The position numbers and the translations under genes were made by a program. The notes below the pieces were generated by a model, which was not told where the DNA came from, searched no databases, and saw only the letters and a program-made list of their open reading frames with translations. DNA of 64,000 nucleotides from Cephalotus follicularis (lineage: Eukaryota; Streptophyta; Magnoliopsida; Oxalidales; Cephalotaceae), in assembly GCA_001972305.1 (NCBI GenBank), contig BDDD01000124.1:440775-504774 (forward strand), in the 5' to 3' direction. Below are positions 11,239 to 23,656 of this stretch, piece by piece (position 1 is the stretch's first letter; each line of letters begins with the position of its first letter).

Positions 11239-14200
11239 TTGATCCAGAATAGCCTCGGCCTCCTCGTCACAAGATAGATCCTCCCGAATACTGTCCAACG
11301 GATAGTGAACCACATGTAGGGGATGATACTGATAACCTCTCAGCAAAGACACGTGGAACACGTTGTGGACGTGTGATAACTGCGGAGGCAAAGCTAATCG
11401 ATAAGCAACCGCGCCTATCCTCTCCAGACCTTCGAAAGGCCCGATAAACTGCGGACTCAACTTTCCTTTCAGCCCAAAACGTAGGACTCCTTTCCAAGGT
11501 GAAACTTTCAAGAACACATGTTCACCTACCTTAATATCTAAGTCCCTCCGATGACTGTCCGCATAACTCTTCTGTCGAGATTGAGCTGCTTTCAATCTCT
11601 CCCTTGCTATTGCCACTTTCTCTGTAGTGATCTGCAGTAGCTCGGGTTCCTCAATAACTCGCTCTCCAACCTCATCCCAACATGTCGGAGCTCGACACTT
11701 CCTCCCATACAGAGCTTCAAACGGAGTCATGCCGATACTAGCGTGCCAACTGTTATTGTCGGCAAACTCCACCAAGCTCAAATACTCATCCCAGTTTCCA
11801 GTCCATTCCAAAGCACAAGACCTCAACATATCTTCCAAGGTCTGAATGGTTCTCTCCGTCAGCCCATCTGTCTGTGGATGGAAAGCTGTACTGTAACTGA
11901 GCCTAGTACCCCAAGCTTTCTGAAACCCTTTCAAAAACCACAGAGTGAAATGAGGATCCCTATCCGAAACAATGGATACTGGAGTCCCATGCAGTCTCAC
12001 TATCTCCTGCTGAAACACTTCAGCCAAACGATCCACCGAAAAGTCTTCTCGGATAGCCAAGAAGTGAGCCGATTTAGTAAATCGATCCACTACTACCCAG
12101 ATAGCATCATTCCTTCTGAAAGTTCTCGGCAAACCTGTCACAAAGTCCATTGAAATACTTTCCCATTTCCATACCGGAACTTCCAAAGGCTGTAACAACC
12201 CACTAGCACATTGGTGCTCAATCTTTACCTGCTGACAGATCAAACACTTCCCAACGTACTCCGCTACATCCCTTTTCATTCCATTCCACCAGAAGTTCTT
12301 CTTCAAGTCCCTATACATTTTCGTTGAACCCGGATGTATAGAAAATGGAGAACTGTGTGCCTCCGACAAAACAGCATTTTTGATAGACGAATCTGATGGA
12401 ACTCACAACGAATTACCCAGCCATATCACCCCATGCTCATCCATACGAAACTCTGATTGCTTACCCTTTTCAACATTCTGGACTCAGGCCCAAAGTTCAC
12501 CATCGTCACTCTGAGCTGCCTTAATCCGAGATATTAGAGTAGGCTCCACATTCATTGCAGCAACACAACCTTCAGAACGCCGAACTTACATATGCAAATC
12601 CATCCTCTCCATATCAGCTATCAACTGCGGCTGAGTAAGCAAAGCCGCTACACTCGCAGCACTCTTCTGACTAAGAGCATCAGCTACCACATTTGCCTTA
12701 CCATGATGGTACTGAATATTCAGATCAGAGTCTTTCAGAAGTTCCAACCATCCTCTCTGACGCATGTTCAACTCCTTCTACGTAAAGATATACTTGAGAC
12801 TCTTATGATCAGTAAAGACGTCACAAGTTTCCCCGTACAAGTAGTGCCTCCAGATCTTCAACGCAAACACTACTGCTGCCAACTCAAGATCATGCGTAGG
12901 ATAGTTTACCTCATAAGGCTTCAACTGTCTCAAAGCATAACCTATCACATGACCGTGTTGCATCAGTACACAACCCAAGCCCTTCTTAGAAGAATCGCTA
13001 TATATCTGGTATCCACCCAACCCAGATGGTAAATGGAGAATCGGTGCTGACACAAGACCATTCTTCAGTTTCTCGAAGCTTGCTTCTCGCTCCTCATTCC
13101 ATTCAAACTTAACTCCCTTTCTCATAAGCTGAGTCAGTGGTAAGGCTATAGAGGAAAAACCTTCCACAAACTGCCTATAGTATCCAGCTAAGCCCAAAAA
13201 GCTCCTAAATTCCGTCACTGTGGTAGGTATCGGCCATTTAGTAATAGCCTCAACTTTAGTAGGATCCACACTAATCCCTTCAACTGTAACCACATGACCC
13301 AAAAACGCCACCTGTTCCAACCAGAGCTCACACTTCTAGAACTTCGCGTATAGCTGATTCTTCCTCAGAATACCCAGCACAATGTGAAGCTGCTCTTCAT
13401 GTTCTTCCTTCGACTTGGAATACACAAAAATGTCATCTATGAACACAATAACAAACTGATCCAAGTACTCATGGAACACCCTATTCATTAGATCCATGAA
13501 AACTGCCGGTGCATTAGTGAGTCCGAAAGGCATCACCAAAACTTCATAATGCCCATACCGAGTACGAAAAGCAATTTTAGGCACATCTTCATCCTTTATC
13601 CGAAGCTGATGATATCCTGATCTCAAATCGATCTTAGGGAAATACCGAGCACCCTGGAGTTGATCGAACAAGTCATCAATCCTAGGTAGCGGGTATTTAT
13701 TCCGAACAGTAATCCGATTCAACTCTCTAAAGTCTATGCATAGCCTCATAGACCCGTCTTTCTTCTTTACAAAAAGAACCGGAGCACCCCCCGGTGAAAC
13801 ACTAGGCCGAATGAAACCCAGATCCAACAGCTCCTGCAATTGTTCCTTCAACTCTTGTAGTTCCAACGGTGCCATTCTGTAAGGTGCCTTAGATAAAGGT
13901 GCCGCTCCAAGAATGAGTTCGATGGTAAACTCCACTTCCCGCTGCGGTGGCAAACCCGGTAACTCCTCCGGAGACACATCAGAAAATTCTCTAACCACAA
14001 GATAGTGTTCAAGGTGAGGCTCAACCTTTGAGACATCCTTCACAACAGCTAAGAATCCTTCAGCGCCCTTAGTCACCAACTTCCTAGCTTTCAGAGCTGA
14101 TATAACCTTCACTTCTTTTCTCGGTCATGAACCCTGATAAATGAAATCTGGACTGTTCACATCCCCAAATAGAACCCTCCGAGCATAGCAGTCGATCGTA

Positions 14201-14589
14201 GCCCGATGACGATCCAACCAGTTCATACCCATAATCATATCGAAGTCATACATATCGATAGGAAGTAGATCCGTATCTTGAATCCGATCATCGAAAATAA
14301 TAGAACAAGCATAAAAATACTCAGATATCACAACAGAAGAACCCGTAGGGGTCGAAAGAACCAAAGCCAGATCAAGCAATTGAGAAGACACCCCAAGATG
14401 CCGAACAAAAGACCTCGCTACAACCGAGTGGGTCGATCCAGTATCATACAAAACATAAGCCCTATGGTTACCAACAGAAATAAAGCCCGAAACAGTACCT
14501 GGTGCATTAGCAGCCTGCTGAGTTGTGATAGCAAAGACAAGACCTCCCACATTGCGCTGTCCATGATCTGCATTGTTCCCTTTCCTTTC
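11239..14589 (-). pseudogene. pol: TE4 pol: protease, RT, RNase H, integrase; nonsense codons only
   Basis: This is the pol part of a gag-pol polyprotein, in one minus-strand frame throughout. The protease has LYDTGSTHSVV with an intact DTG. RT has [16 protein letters not shown] and the catalytic box [13 protein letters not shown]. RNase H has the [11 protein letters not shown] and FTDHKSL blocks. Integrase has the zinc-binding [11 protein letters not shown] and CLICQQ, the first Asp in MDFVTGLP, the second in VSDRDPHF and the Glu in LTERTIQTLEDM. The frame is interrupted by nonsense codons at about 14125 (QGS*), 13336-13338 (AKF*), 12778 (FT*), 12586 (HM*) and about 12490 (LWA*). The last 40 or so residues, including the chromodomain, are deleted, so integrase runs into LTR sequence (ILDQYVFLRTF). 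The stop at 13336 is shared with TE5. Confidence 0.93.
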
Positions 14590-15654
14590 CTTTGCACGAG
14601 GATCAGGACGATCCTTCACGAAATGCCCTTTCTGACCACATACGAAACAGGCCCCGATAGCCTTGTAGCACACTCCCACTGGATGCTGTCTACCGGAGAC
14701 ATCACACTTGGCAATCTGGACATCCGCAACTCCCTGTGTCTGCCTTTGATCATTACCGGGCTGTTGCTATCCCCGGTTATCATTCCTCCTTCCTTGCTTG
14801 CCGTTTCTATTCTTATTATTCTGTCCAGAACCTTGCCCTTGAGCATCCCCTCTGTTTCTCTTCCTGTCACTTTCCTGACGAGATGTCTGGAAATCTAACC
14901 TTTCCAGTTCTATGTTCTTCGCTGCATTTGCCACTTCAGAAACAACAGCAAACCTAGTGTTGATCAGCTTACCCCGGGGCTGATAGTGTAACTTCCACTT
15001 GAAATTTTCTGCCTGCTCCAGTGCTGTCCCCGCCGCGGACCCAGCGAAACCAGCAAGCCTAGTGAAACGAGTAAGAAACTCCGTCACCGAATCTCCATCC
15101 TTCTGTTTGGTATTGATGAACTCCCTAGTGTAAGCCTCCTTATCAGCAGCGGGAAAGTACTGCTGATAAAAGACTTCGCAAAACTCGGACCAGGTCAAAG
15201 TCTCCGCATAGTTACCACCCTTAGCCAAATCTACAGCCTTCCACCATTTCTGAGCATCACCCTCAAGCTTGTACACAGCTAACTTAATCTTCTACTCGTC
15301 ACTACAGGCAAGCACATCAAAGATCTTGTCCATATGCGTAATCCAGTGCTCAGCCTCCACCGGAGTCACAGCTGAGCTGAAAGACTGCAGGCTCTGCTTC
15401 TGGAACCGCTCTAGCAAAATATAAGTAGGCGTGTTGGTCCCACCCCCAGCTTCTCTTCCCAACTAAACATCAGCTGGAGCATCCTCCTCAATGGCCGGCT
15501 CCCTGCGGCCTTGTTCCTGATACTGCTCACCCAACACTCGTCGTACCTCCTGAGCGACTGCCTGACGCACTAACTCTTCCATAGATGACTCATTTCTGAC
15601 ACCCTGAGCCTCAACGGGTGCAGTCCTCCGAGCAGCGTTCCTTGTGCGTGCCAT
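14590..15654 (-). pseudogene. gag: TE4 gag, broken by nonsense codons
   Basis: Gag would form the virus-like particle and bind element RNA. It starts with ATG at 15652-15654 (MARTRNAARRTAP). It includes the capsid-type retrotransposon gag block (EHWITHM, WSEFCEVFYQQYF, FLTRFTRLAGFAG, ANAAKNIELERLDF) and a basic tail. The single CCHC knuckle reads [14 protein letters not shown], so the last Cys is replaced by Arg. In-frame stops lie at about 15463 (ADV*), 15286 (SDE*) and 14767 (NRG*); at each, TE5 has CAG where TE4 has TAG. Gag shares the frame of pol, consistent with the single gag-pol ORF of Tekay elements. Confidence 0.9.
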
Positions 15655-15807
15655 CTACGAAAAGGCACCCAGAACATAAAACATCACAAAGAACAAAAAC
15701 CGAAGCAGAAAACATATCATAAAATCATAACCGAAATAGCCTAACCCAATGTCTACCCCATTTCACAGGTCAAACCTAGTTAGGTCATCTATGGAAACAA
15801 AACCTGA

Positions 15808-15818
15808 CTCTGATACCA
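15808..15818 (-). other. TE4 primer-binding site, initiator tRNA-Met
   Basis: On the minus strand the sequence reads TGGTATCAGAG, complementary to the 3' end of plant initiator tRNA-Met. It lies five bases inside the right-hand LTR, in the position used to prime minus-strand DNA. Confidence 0.88.
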
Positions 15819-15823
15819 CAATC

Positions 15824-16073
15824 TGTAATACCCCGGGACGGCGGGAGTCGTCACAGGTCATAATACAGAACCTATCATAACATATCTGAACATATCAGCC
15901 AAAACGTGGCGATCATATCATAACTGAACTTTAAAACTTAACAATTAAGCATTTTCGGAAAGACTTAAACATATTCAAGTTCCAATTTTAAAACATAAAA
16001 ACATAAGTATCATTGTTTATAACCACTAGACATTAAAAAAAATACAGGGATCACACTCCTAGGGATCCAAGGA
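15824..16073 (-). repeat. TE4 5' LTR, first 250 bases
   Basis: It starts TGTAATACCCCGGGACGG, parallel to the left LTR at 8459, and is cut at 16073 by TE5. It resumes after TE5 with the catagggtagtc block. Joining 16073 to 26375 reproduces the order seen in the uninterrupted copy near 8690-8710. Confidence 0.9.
16069..16073. repeat. Target site duplication AAGGA, left of TE5
   Basis: AAGGA lies directly before the TE5 TGTAACACCCCC terminus and is repeated at 26370-26374 directly after its TATTACA terminus. The uninterrupted LTR near 8700 has a single AAGGA. Confidence 0.93.
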
Positions 16074-18897
16074 TGTAACACCCCCGGACGGCGGGAGTCG
16101 TCACGGGTCATAATACAGAACCTATCATAACATGTCTGATCATATACATAACATATCTAATCAAATCATTACTTTATTAGCCAAAAACGTGGCGGTCTAA
16201 TCATAACTGAAACATTAAAAACTTAGCAATTAAATCATTTCCGGAAAGACTTTAACATATCCAAGTTCCAAATTTAAAACATAAAAACATAAGTATCATT
16301 GTTTATGGCCACTACACATAACATAGGGATCACACTCCTAGGGATCCAAAGACATAGGGTAGTCATCTCTCGTTCACACATTTCCCCGCTGCTCCCGATA
16401 ACCTGCCGCATGGAAAACAAAACGCGACTGAGCAAACCTCAGTACGGATAAGGAAAATAAAACAGTAATGATAAGTTTAAAAACAGTAAGATTCATAACA
16501 AAAATCTTAAGTAATTAAAACAAATAAATAATCATAAAATCACATTTGTACCTTCATATAATCCATATAACTTTTGAAACATTTACGAACCATTTCATAA
16601 AATCATTTACGAATCATAGGTCATACTGAGCCATATACATATCACATGACATAAATTTGGCAAGGGAGGCACTAATTCCACATGCCCACTAGAATTGAAG
16701 TGTGCGGCACTACACAAGTCAATTCTCACATATCACATATCTGATCACACCTCAAATCACATAACATAAACTAGAATCGATTCATACGCCTCTATCATAC
16801 ATAGCGGATTAATAAATCCACCTCATGGGATTTATTCATAACACTCAGAGACGCCGTAGACTAATCACACCGCTACGGAAGTGTCACGTCCCCGTGCCAG
16901 GCCTACGACGTGCCTATGGTACGCCCTATAGGTGGGTACAATACTCAGTATTCAATCATTGCGAAAACATTGATTTATCAAAATCAATTTAAAATCACAT
17001 AAAATATGCATTCACAAAACATATTGGAAAACCGCTCACAACGGTATCATATCATACATTTCATAACCCAAATCATCAACTCATTTATACTTCCCTATAA
17101 AGAGGTGATCGTAATATATCGTATCATTTCATATCATATGCATAAAGTCGGAATCATTTAAAAATGTCAATCCAACTTCATTTTCGAAACATGTCAAAAA
17201 CATTATCAATTTCATAAACGAAGAAGCATAGCATAAAGCAAAACTGATTTTATTTGATAAGATCATAAGAGTGTATCAAGGAACGAAGTATCCGTACCTT
17301 ATGCGTTTACAATGCACTTACGGATAGATGATTCAACAAACTCCACTTGAAGCACAATAATCTAAAGACAACCAAAATCATTCATATAAGAGTCTAAGAC
17401 ACATCAGAAACATTAAACAAACTCATTACTGTGTTTGGAAATGACTAGGATCGATTCGAGGAAGAAACGGAGCAAAACAGTACATTTCTGGGCAAAACAG
17501 TCGACTATTACAGAGCACCAGCCGAATGGGGAAGCTTGGTCGTCGACTAATCACAAGGGCCAGTCGACTGCTCAAACCAGAATGCAGGCAGTCGACTGGT
17601 TCATAGATCCAGTTGACTACACAACCCAAGACAGTTGATTGTGTTCATATGGCAGTCGACTGTCCATCCAATCCAGCCGACTGTCCACAGGAATAGCCGA
17701 CTGCTCTGGATGACAGAACAGCAGTAACATGACAATTTCAATACAGGAAATGGTTCAAATGATTACCACATTATACCAGAAGCACAAGGACATAAACATA
17801 TGACATAATATGACATTTAAATGATGTAAAGACACAGAATTGACATAGATTAAGATTATCAGTGGCTTAACTTCCAAGGAAGACAATAACTCTCTAAACA
17901 CAAGCCTATGTTCAAGTCTGATTTCTGTTCATTATCACTTAACAGGTAATTAAAACAAGATTATGGCATGTATAGTTACACAAAACATGTTGGCAACCTA
18001 CTAACACCATGACAGAACATATACACAAATAGGAATTTAAAACCAAATGACAGTTAAGACATAAAACCAAAATTATAACATTACAACAAATCCAACACAG
18101 TAGGGATATAAAACTAACATTATAACATTTGAAACAAAATCATCACTGTAGGGAACGAATTTAACTAACCTGTAATGGTATTGGAAACACAGAAAACAAC
18201 AGGATTGCCACAAATTTACTGGTTAAACAACTGTACAGAAGGAGGACAAGAAAACAAAACAAGGAGTACATACATGCTTAACAAACTAGAAGAATTCAAC
18301 CCAAAAGAACAACCAAAGGATTGAGATTACCTCTTCAACTTGAGGAAACGAATACACAGCAGATTACACAGACTCTTCAAAGCAAAATCGGCAGTAGCAC
18401 ATAACAGAAATAGATGGAGGTAACATATAAAACGACAATGTCATTCTTTAAAGGGAAAGGAGAAGACAAAATCTGACCAAGAAGGAAAAAGAGGTGGCAA
18501 GAATCAGTTGAATAAGGAAGATAGGATTGAAAACGTGTGAATTGATGAGGGGAGGGAGTGAATTCGGGGAAAGAAGACGAAAGAAAGGAAAGAAGAGGGG
18601 AAAAGGAAAGAAAAATAAAAAGAGAAAGAAAATAAAATAAAAATGAATTAAAGTATTTTAAAATAAAAGAAAGTAATGGTTTTAATAAAACAAATTGGAT
18701 TATAATAAAATAAATAAAGCCCAAACCCAACATAGCATCACATACCCAAAATTCAGGCTGGTATCAGACAGCCCAAATCACATAGGCCCAAAACAAAGGG
18801 CAACCAGACTTTTAAAATTAACAAAAAAAATTAAAAGCCCGAAACGAACACATAAAAAGTCCGTAAAAAAACATTTTCGAACAGACAGGGTATTACA
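16074..18897 (-). repeat. TE5 3' LTR (left copy)
   Basis: The LTR is 2,824 bases, from TGTAACACCCCCGG to GGGTATTACA. It aligns with the right LTR throughout, with scattered substitutions and some indels: near 17820-17940 it has about 120 bases absent from the right copy. It includes the conserved accggtatggta-type block near 16910, a CAGTCGACTG cluster at 17498-17703 and a purine-rich tract at about 18590-18680. Confidence 0.92.
17498..17703. repeat. CAGTCGACTG cluster in the TE5 left LTR
   Basis: About ten copies or variants (cagtcgacta, cagccgaatg, cagtcgactg, cagttgatt, cagccgactg) lie in 206 bases. The cluster is colinear with those in the other LTRs of this family. Confidence 0.82.
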
Positions 18898-18918
18898 TCC
18901 ACCCCCCCTAAAAAGAAG
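18898..18918 (-). other. Polypurine tract of TE5
   Basis: The minus strand reads a purine run, cttctttttagggg then gggtgga, ending at the LTR boundary. It is deleted in TE4. It primes plus-strand DNA synthesis in this family. Confidence 0.8.
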
Positions 18919-18951
18919 ATTTCATCCCGAAATCACAAACACAAACATACC

Positions 18952-21900
18952 TCAAACAAACAAGTGCGGATAACGCTCCCGAATATGCTCCTCAAGCTCC
19001 CAAGTAGCCTCACGTTCGGGATGATTCCTCCACAGCACTTTCACAAAAGAAACGGTCTTGCTACGTGTCACCCATTCCTGTCGATCCAGAATAGCCTCAG
19101 CATCCTCGTCACAAGATAGATCCTCTCGAATACTGTCCAATGAATAGTGAACCACATGTAGGGGATGATACTGATAACCTCTCAGCAAAGACACGTGGAA
19201 TACGTTATGGAAATGTGCTAACTGCGGAGACAAAGCTAACCGATAAGCAACCGCGCCAATCCTCTCCAGAACTTCGGAAGGCCCGATAAACCGCGGACTC
19301 AACTTTCCTTTCAGCCCAAAACGTCGGACTCCTCTCCAAGGTGAAACTTTCAAGAACACATGTTCACCCACCTTGAACTCTAAATCCTTCTGATGTCTGT
19401 CCGCATAACTTTTCTGTCAAGATTGAGCTACCTTCGATCTCTCCCTTGCTATAGCCACTTTCTCCGTAGTGACCTGCACTACCTCGGGTCCCTCAATAAC
19501 TCGCTCTCCAACCTCATCCCAACATGTCGGAGCACGACACTTCCTCCCATAAAGAGCTTCAAACGGAGCCATACCGATACTAGCATGCCAACTGTTATTG
19601 TAGGCAAACTCCACCAAGCTCAAATACTCATCCCAGCTCCCAGTCCACTCCAAAGCACACGACCTCAACATATCCTCTAAGGTCTGGATGGTTCTCTGAG
19701 TCTGCCCATCTGTCTGTGGATGAAAAGCTATACTGTAACTGAGCCTAGTACCCCAAGCTTTCTAAAACCCTTTCCAAAACTGCAAAGCGAAACAAGGATC
19801 CCTATCCGAAACAATGGATACAGGAGTCCCATGCAGTCTCACTATCTCCCGTTGAAACACCTTAGCCAAATGATCAACTGAAAAGTCTTCTCGGATAGCC
19901 AAGAAGTGAGCCGATTTAGTTAATCCATCCACTACTACCCAGATAGCATCATTTCTTCTGAAGGTTCTCGGCAAACCCGTAACAAAGTCCATCGAAATGC
20001 TTTCCCATTTCCATACCGGAACTTCCAAGGGATGTAATAAACCACTAGCACGCTGGTGCTCAATCTCTACCTGCTGACAGATCAAACATTTTCCAACGTA
20101 TTCTGCTACATCCCTTTTCATTCCATTCCACCAGAAGTTCTTCTTCAAATCCCTATACATTTTCGTAGAACCCGGATGTATAGAAAATGGAGAACTGTGT
20201 GCCTCTGACAAAACAACATCTCTGATAGAAGAATCCGACGGAACACAAAACCGATTACCCAGCCATATCACACCATGCTCATCCATGCGAAACTCTGATT
20301 GCTTAGCCTTTTCAACATTCTGGACTAAGGCCCAAAGCTCACCATCATTACTCTGAGCTGTCTTAATCCAATATATGAGAGTAGGCTCTACATTCATTGC
20401 AGCAACACAACCTTCAGAACCCCGAACATACAGGTGTAAATCCATCCACTCCATATCAACTATCAACTGCAGCTGAGTAAGCAAAGCCGCTACACTCCCA
20501 GAACTCTTCCGACTAAGAGCATTAGCTACCACATTTGCTTTTCCAGGATGGTACTGAATGTTCAGATCATAGTTTTTCAGAAGTTCCAACCACCTTCTCT
20601 GACGCATGTTCAACTCTTTCTGCGTAAAGATATACTTGAGACTCTTATGATCAGTAAAGACGTCACAAGTTTCACCGTACAAGTAGTGCCTCCAGATCTT
20701 CAACGCAAACACTACTGTTGCCAACTCAAGATCATGCGTAGGATAGTTTACCTAAAAAGGCTTCAACTGTCTCGAAGCATAAGCTATCACATGACCATGC
20801 TGCATCAAAACACACCCCAAACCCTTCTTAGAAGCATCGCTGTAAATCTGGTATCCTCCCGACCCATATGGTAAACGAAGAATCGGTGCCGATACAAGGC
20901 CATTCTTCAATTTCTTGAAGCTTGCTTCTCACTCCTCATTCCATTCAAACTTCTCTCCCTTCCTCATAAGCTAAGTTAGTGGTAAGGCTATAGAGGAAAA
21001 ACCTTCCACAAACCGCCTATAATATCCAGCCAAACCCAAGAAACTCCTAACCTCCGTCACTGTGGAAGGTCTCGGCCATTTAGTAATAGTCTCAACTTTA
21101 GCAGGATCCACACAGATACCCTAGCTGTAACCACATGACCCAAAAACGCCACCTGTTCCAACCAGAATTCACACTTCTAGAACTTCGCGTATAACTGATT
21201 CTTCCTCAGAATACTCAACACAATGCGAAGCTGCTTTTCATGTTCTTCCTTCGACTTGGAATACACAAGGATGTCATCTATGAACACAATCACAAACTGA
21301 TCCAAGTACTCATGGAACACCCTATTCATCAGATCCATGAAAACTGCCGGTGCATTAGTGAGTCTGAAAGGCATCACCAAAAACTCATAATGCCCATACC
21401 TAGTACGAAAAGCAGTTTTAGGCACATCTTCATCCTTTATCCGAAGTTGATGATATCCCGATCTCAAATCGATCTTAGAGAAATACCGAGCACCTTGGAG
21501 TTGATCAAACAAGTTGTCAATCCTCGGTAGCGGGTATTTTTTCCGAACAATAATTCGGTTCAACTCTCTGTAGTCTATGCATAGCCTCATAGACCTGTCA
21601 TTCTTCTTCACAAAAAGAATCAGAGCACCCCATGGCGAAACACTCGGCCGAATGAAACCCCGATCCAACAGCTCTTGCAACTGTTCCTTCAACTCTTGTA
21701 GTTCCAACAGTGCCATTCTGTAAGGTGCTTTAGATATAGGTGCCGCTCCAGGAATGAGTTCGATAGTAAACTCCACTTCCCGTTGCGGTGGCAAACCCGG
21801 TAACTCCTCTGGAAACACATCAGAAAATTCTCTGACCACAGGATAGTCTTCAAGGCGAGGCTCAACCTTTGAGGCATCCTTCACAACAGCTAAGAATCCT

Positions 21901-22429
21901 TCAGCGCCCTTGGCTACCAATTTCCTAGCCTTCAGAGCTAATATAACTTTCGCTTCTTTCCTAGGCTGTGAACCCTGATAAACAAACTCAGGACTATTAA
22001 CATCCCCAAACAGAACCCTCCGAGCATAGCAATCGATCGTAGCCTGATGACGATCCAACCAATTCATACCCAGAATCATATCGAAGTCGTACGTATCAAT
22101 AGGCAAAAGATCCGCATCACGAACCCGATCATCGAAAACAAGAGGACAAGCATAAAAGCACTCAGATATCACAATAGAAGAACCCATAGGGGTTGAAAGA
22201 ACCAAAGCTGGATCAAACAATTGTGAAGACATCCCAAGATGTCGAATAAAAGACCTCGCTACAACCGAGTGGGTCAATCCAGTATCATACAAAACATAAG
22301 CCCTACGGTTACCAACATAAATAAAGCCCGAATCAGTACCTGGTGCATTAGCAGCCTGCTGAGTGGTGATAGCAAAGACACGAACTCCCACATTGCACTG
22401 TCCATGATCTGCATTGTTCCCCTTCCTTT
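18952..22429 (-). pseudogene. pol: TE5 pol: protease, RT, RNase H, integrase with chromodomain
   Basis: Pol is read on the minus strand. The protease has [13 protein letters not shown] has [13 protein letters not shown] and [13 protein letters not shown] with both Asp. RNase H and integrase follow, with [28 protein letters not shown] and EWVTRSKTVSFVK, ending EATWELEEHIRERYPHLF, an intact chromodomain. A TAG at 21177-21179 (YAKF*KC) is identical to TE4. About 60 bases further on, one base is deleted in the GHVVTA block, shifting frame. Other stops include LPLT*, WNEE*, LKPF*, KGF* and AQS*. The AQS* and KGF* stops correspond to Arg and Gln codons in TE4 (CGA to TGA, CAG to TAG). The product would be inactive. 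Confidence 0.93.
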
Positions 22430-23484
22430 CCTTCGCACGAGGGTGAGGACAATCCTTCACGAAATTCCCTTTCTGACCACACACAAAACAGGCCCCGATA
22501 GCCTTATAGCACACTCCCACTGGATGATGTCTACCATAAACATCACACTTGGCAATCTGAACATCCGCAGCTCCCTATGTCTGCCTCTGGTCATTACTGG
22601 GCTGTTGCTGTCCCCGGTTATCATTCCTCTTCCCACGCTTGCCATTTCTATTCTTATAATTTTGTCCAGAACCTTGCCCTTGAGAATCTCCTCTATTTCT
22701 CTTCCTGTCAAGCTGCATGGAAATCTAACCTCTCTAGCTCTATGTTCTTTGCCGCATTTGCCAATTTAGAAACATCAGCAAACCTGGTGTTGATCAGTTT
22801 ACCCCGGAGCTGATAGTGTAACTTCCACTTGAACTTTTCTGCCTGCTCCACTGCTGTCCCTACCGCGGACCCTGCAAAACCAGCAAGCCTAGTGAAACGA
22901 GTCAGAAACTCCGTGACCGACTCTCCATCCTTATGTCTTGTATTGATGAATTCCCTGGCGTAAGCCTCCTTATCAGCAGTGGGAAAGTACTGCTGATAAA
23001 AGACTTCACAAAACTCGGACCAGGTCAAAGTCTCCGCATAACTACCACCCTTAGCCAAATCCACAGCTTTCCACCATTTCTCAGCATCACCCTCAAGCTT
23101 GTAAACAGCTAACTTAATCTTCTGTTCATCACTGCAACCAAGCACATTGAAGATCTTGTCCATATGAGCAATCCAGTGCTCAGCCTCTACAGGAGTCATG
23201 GCGGAGCTGAAAGACTGCGGTCTCTGATTCTGGAACCGCTCTAGCTAGACATAAGTGGGCGTGTCAGCCCTGCCCCCAGTTTCTCTTCCCGACTGAACAT
23301 CAGCTGGAGCATCCTCAGCAACGACTGGCTCCCTACGACCTTGATTCTGATTCTGTTCACCCAAAACGCGTTGTACCTCTTGAGCGACCGCCTGACGTAC
23401 CAACTCCTCCATAGTTGGCTCATTTCTGACTTCCTGAGCCTCAGTAGGTGCAGTCCTCCGAGCAGTGTTCCTTATACGTGCCAT
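22430..23484 (-). pseudogene. gag: TE5 gag, frameshifted
   Basis: It starts with ATG at 23482-23484 (MARIRNTARRTAP) and carries a capsid-type gag block (AEHWIAHMDKIF, WSEFCEVFYQQYF, FLTRFTRLAGFAG). A TAG after TPTYV near 23245 splits the N-terminus. A small deletion after RLDFHAA near 22708 shifts the frame before the basic linker. The CCHC knuckle reads [14 protein letters not shown], with Asn in place of the zinc-binding His. TE4 has a different knuckle defect, so each copy decayed independently here. Confidence 0.9.
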
Positions 23485-23640
23485 CTACGAAAAGGCACTC
23501 AAAACATAAAACATCACAAAGAACAAAAGCTGCAACAGAAAACATATCATAAAATCATAACCGAAACAGCCTAACCCAGTGTCTTCCAAATATCACTGGT
23601 CAAACCTAGTTAGGTCTTCTAAGGAAACAAAAACCTATAT

Positions 23641-23651
23641 CTCTGATACCA
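23641..23651 (-). other. TE5 primer-binding site, initiator tRNA-Met
   Basis: The minus strand reads TGGTATCAGAG, matching TE4 and complementary to initiator tRNA-Met. It lies five bases from the LTR. Confidence 0.88.
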
Positions 23652-23656
23652 AAATC

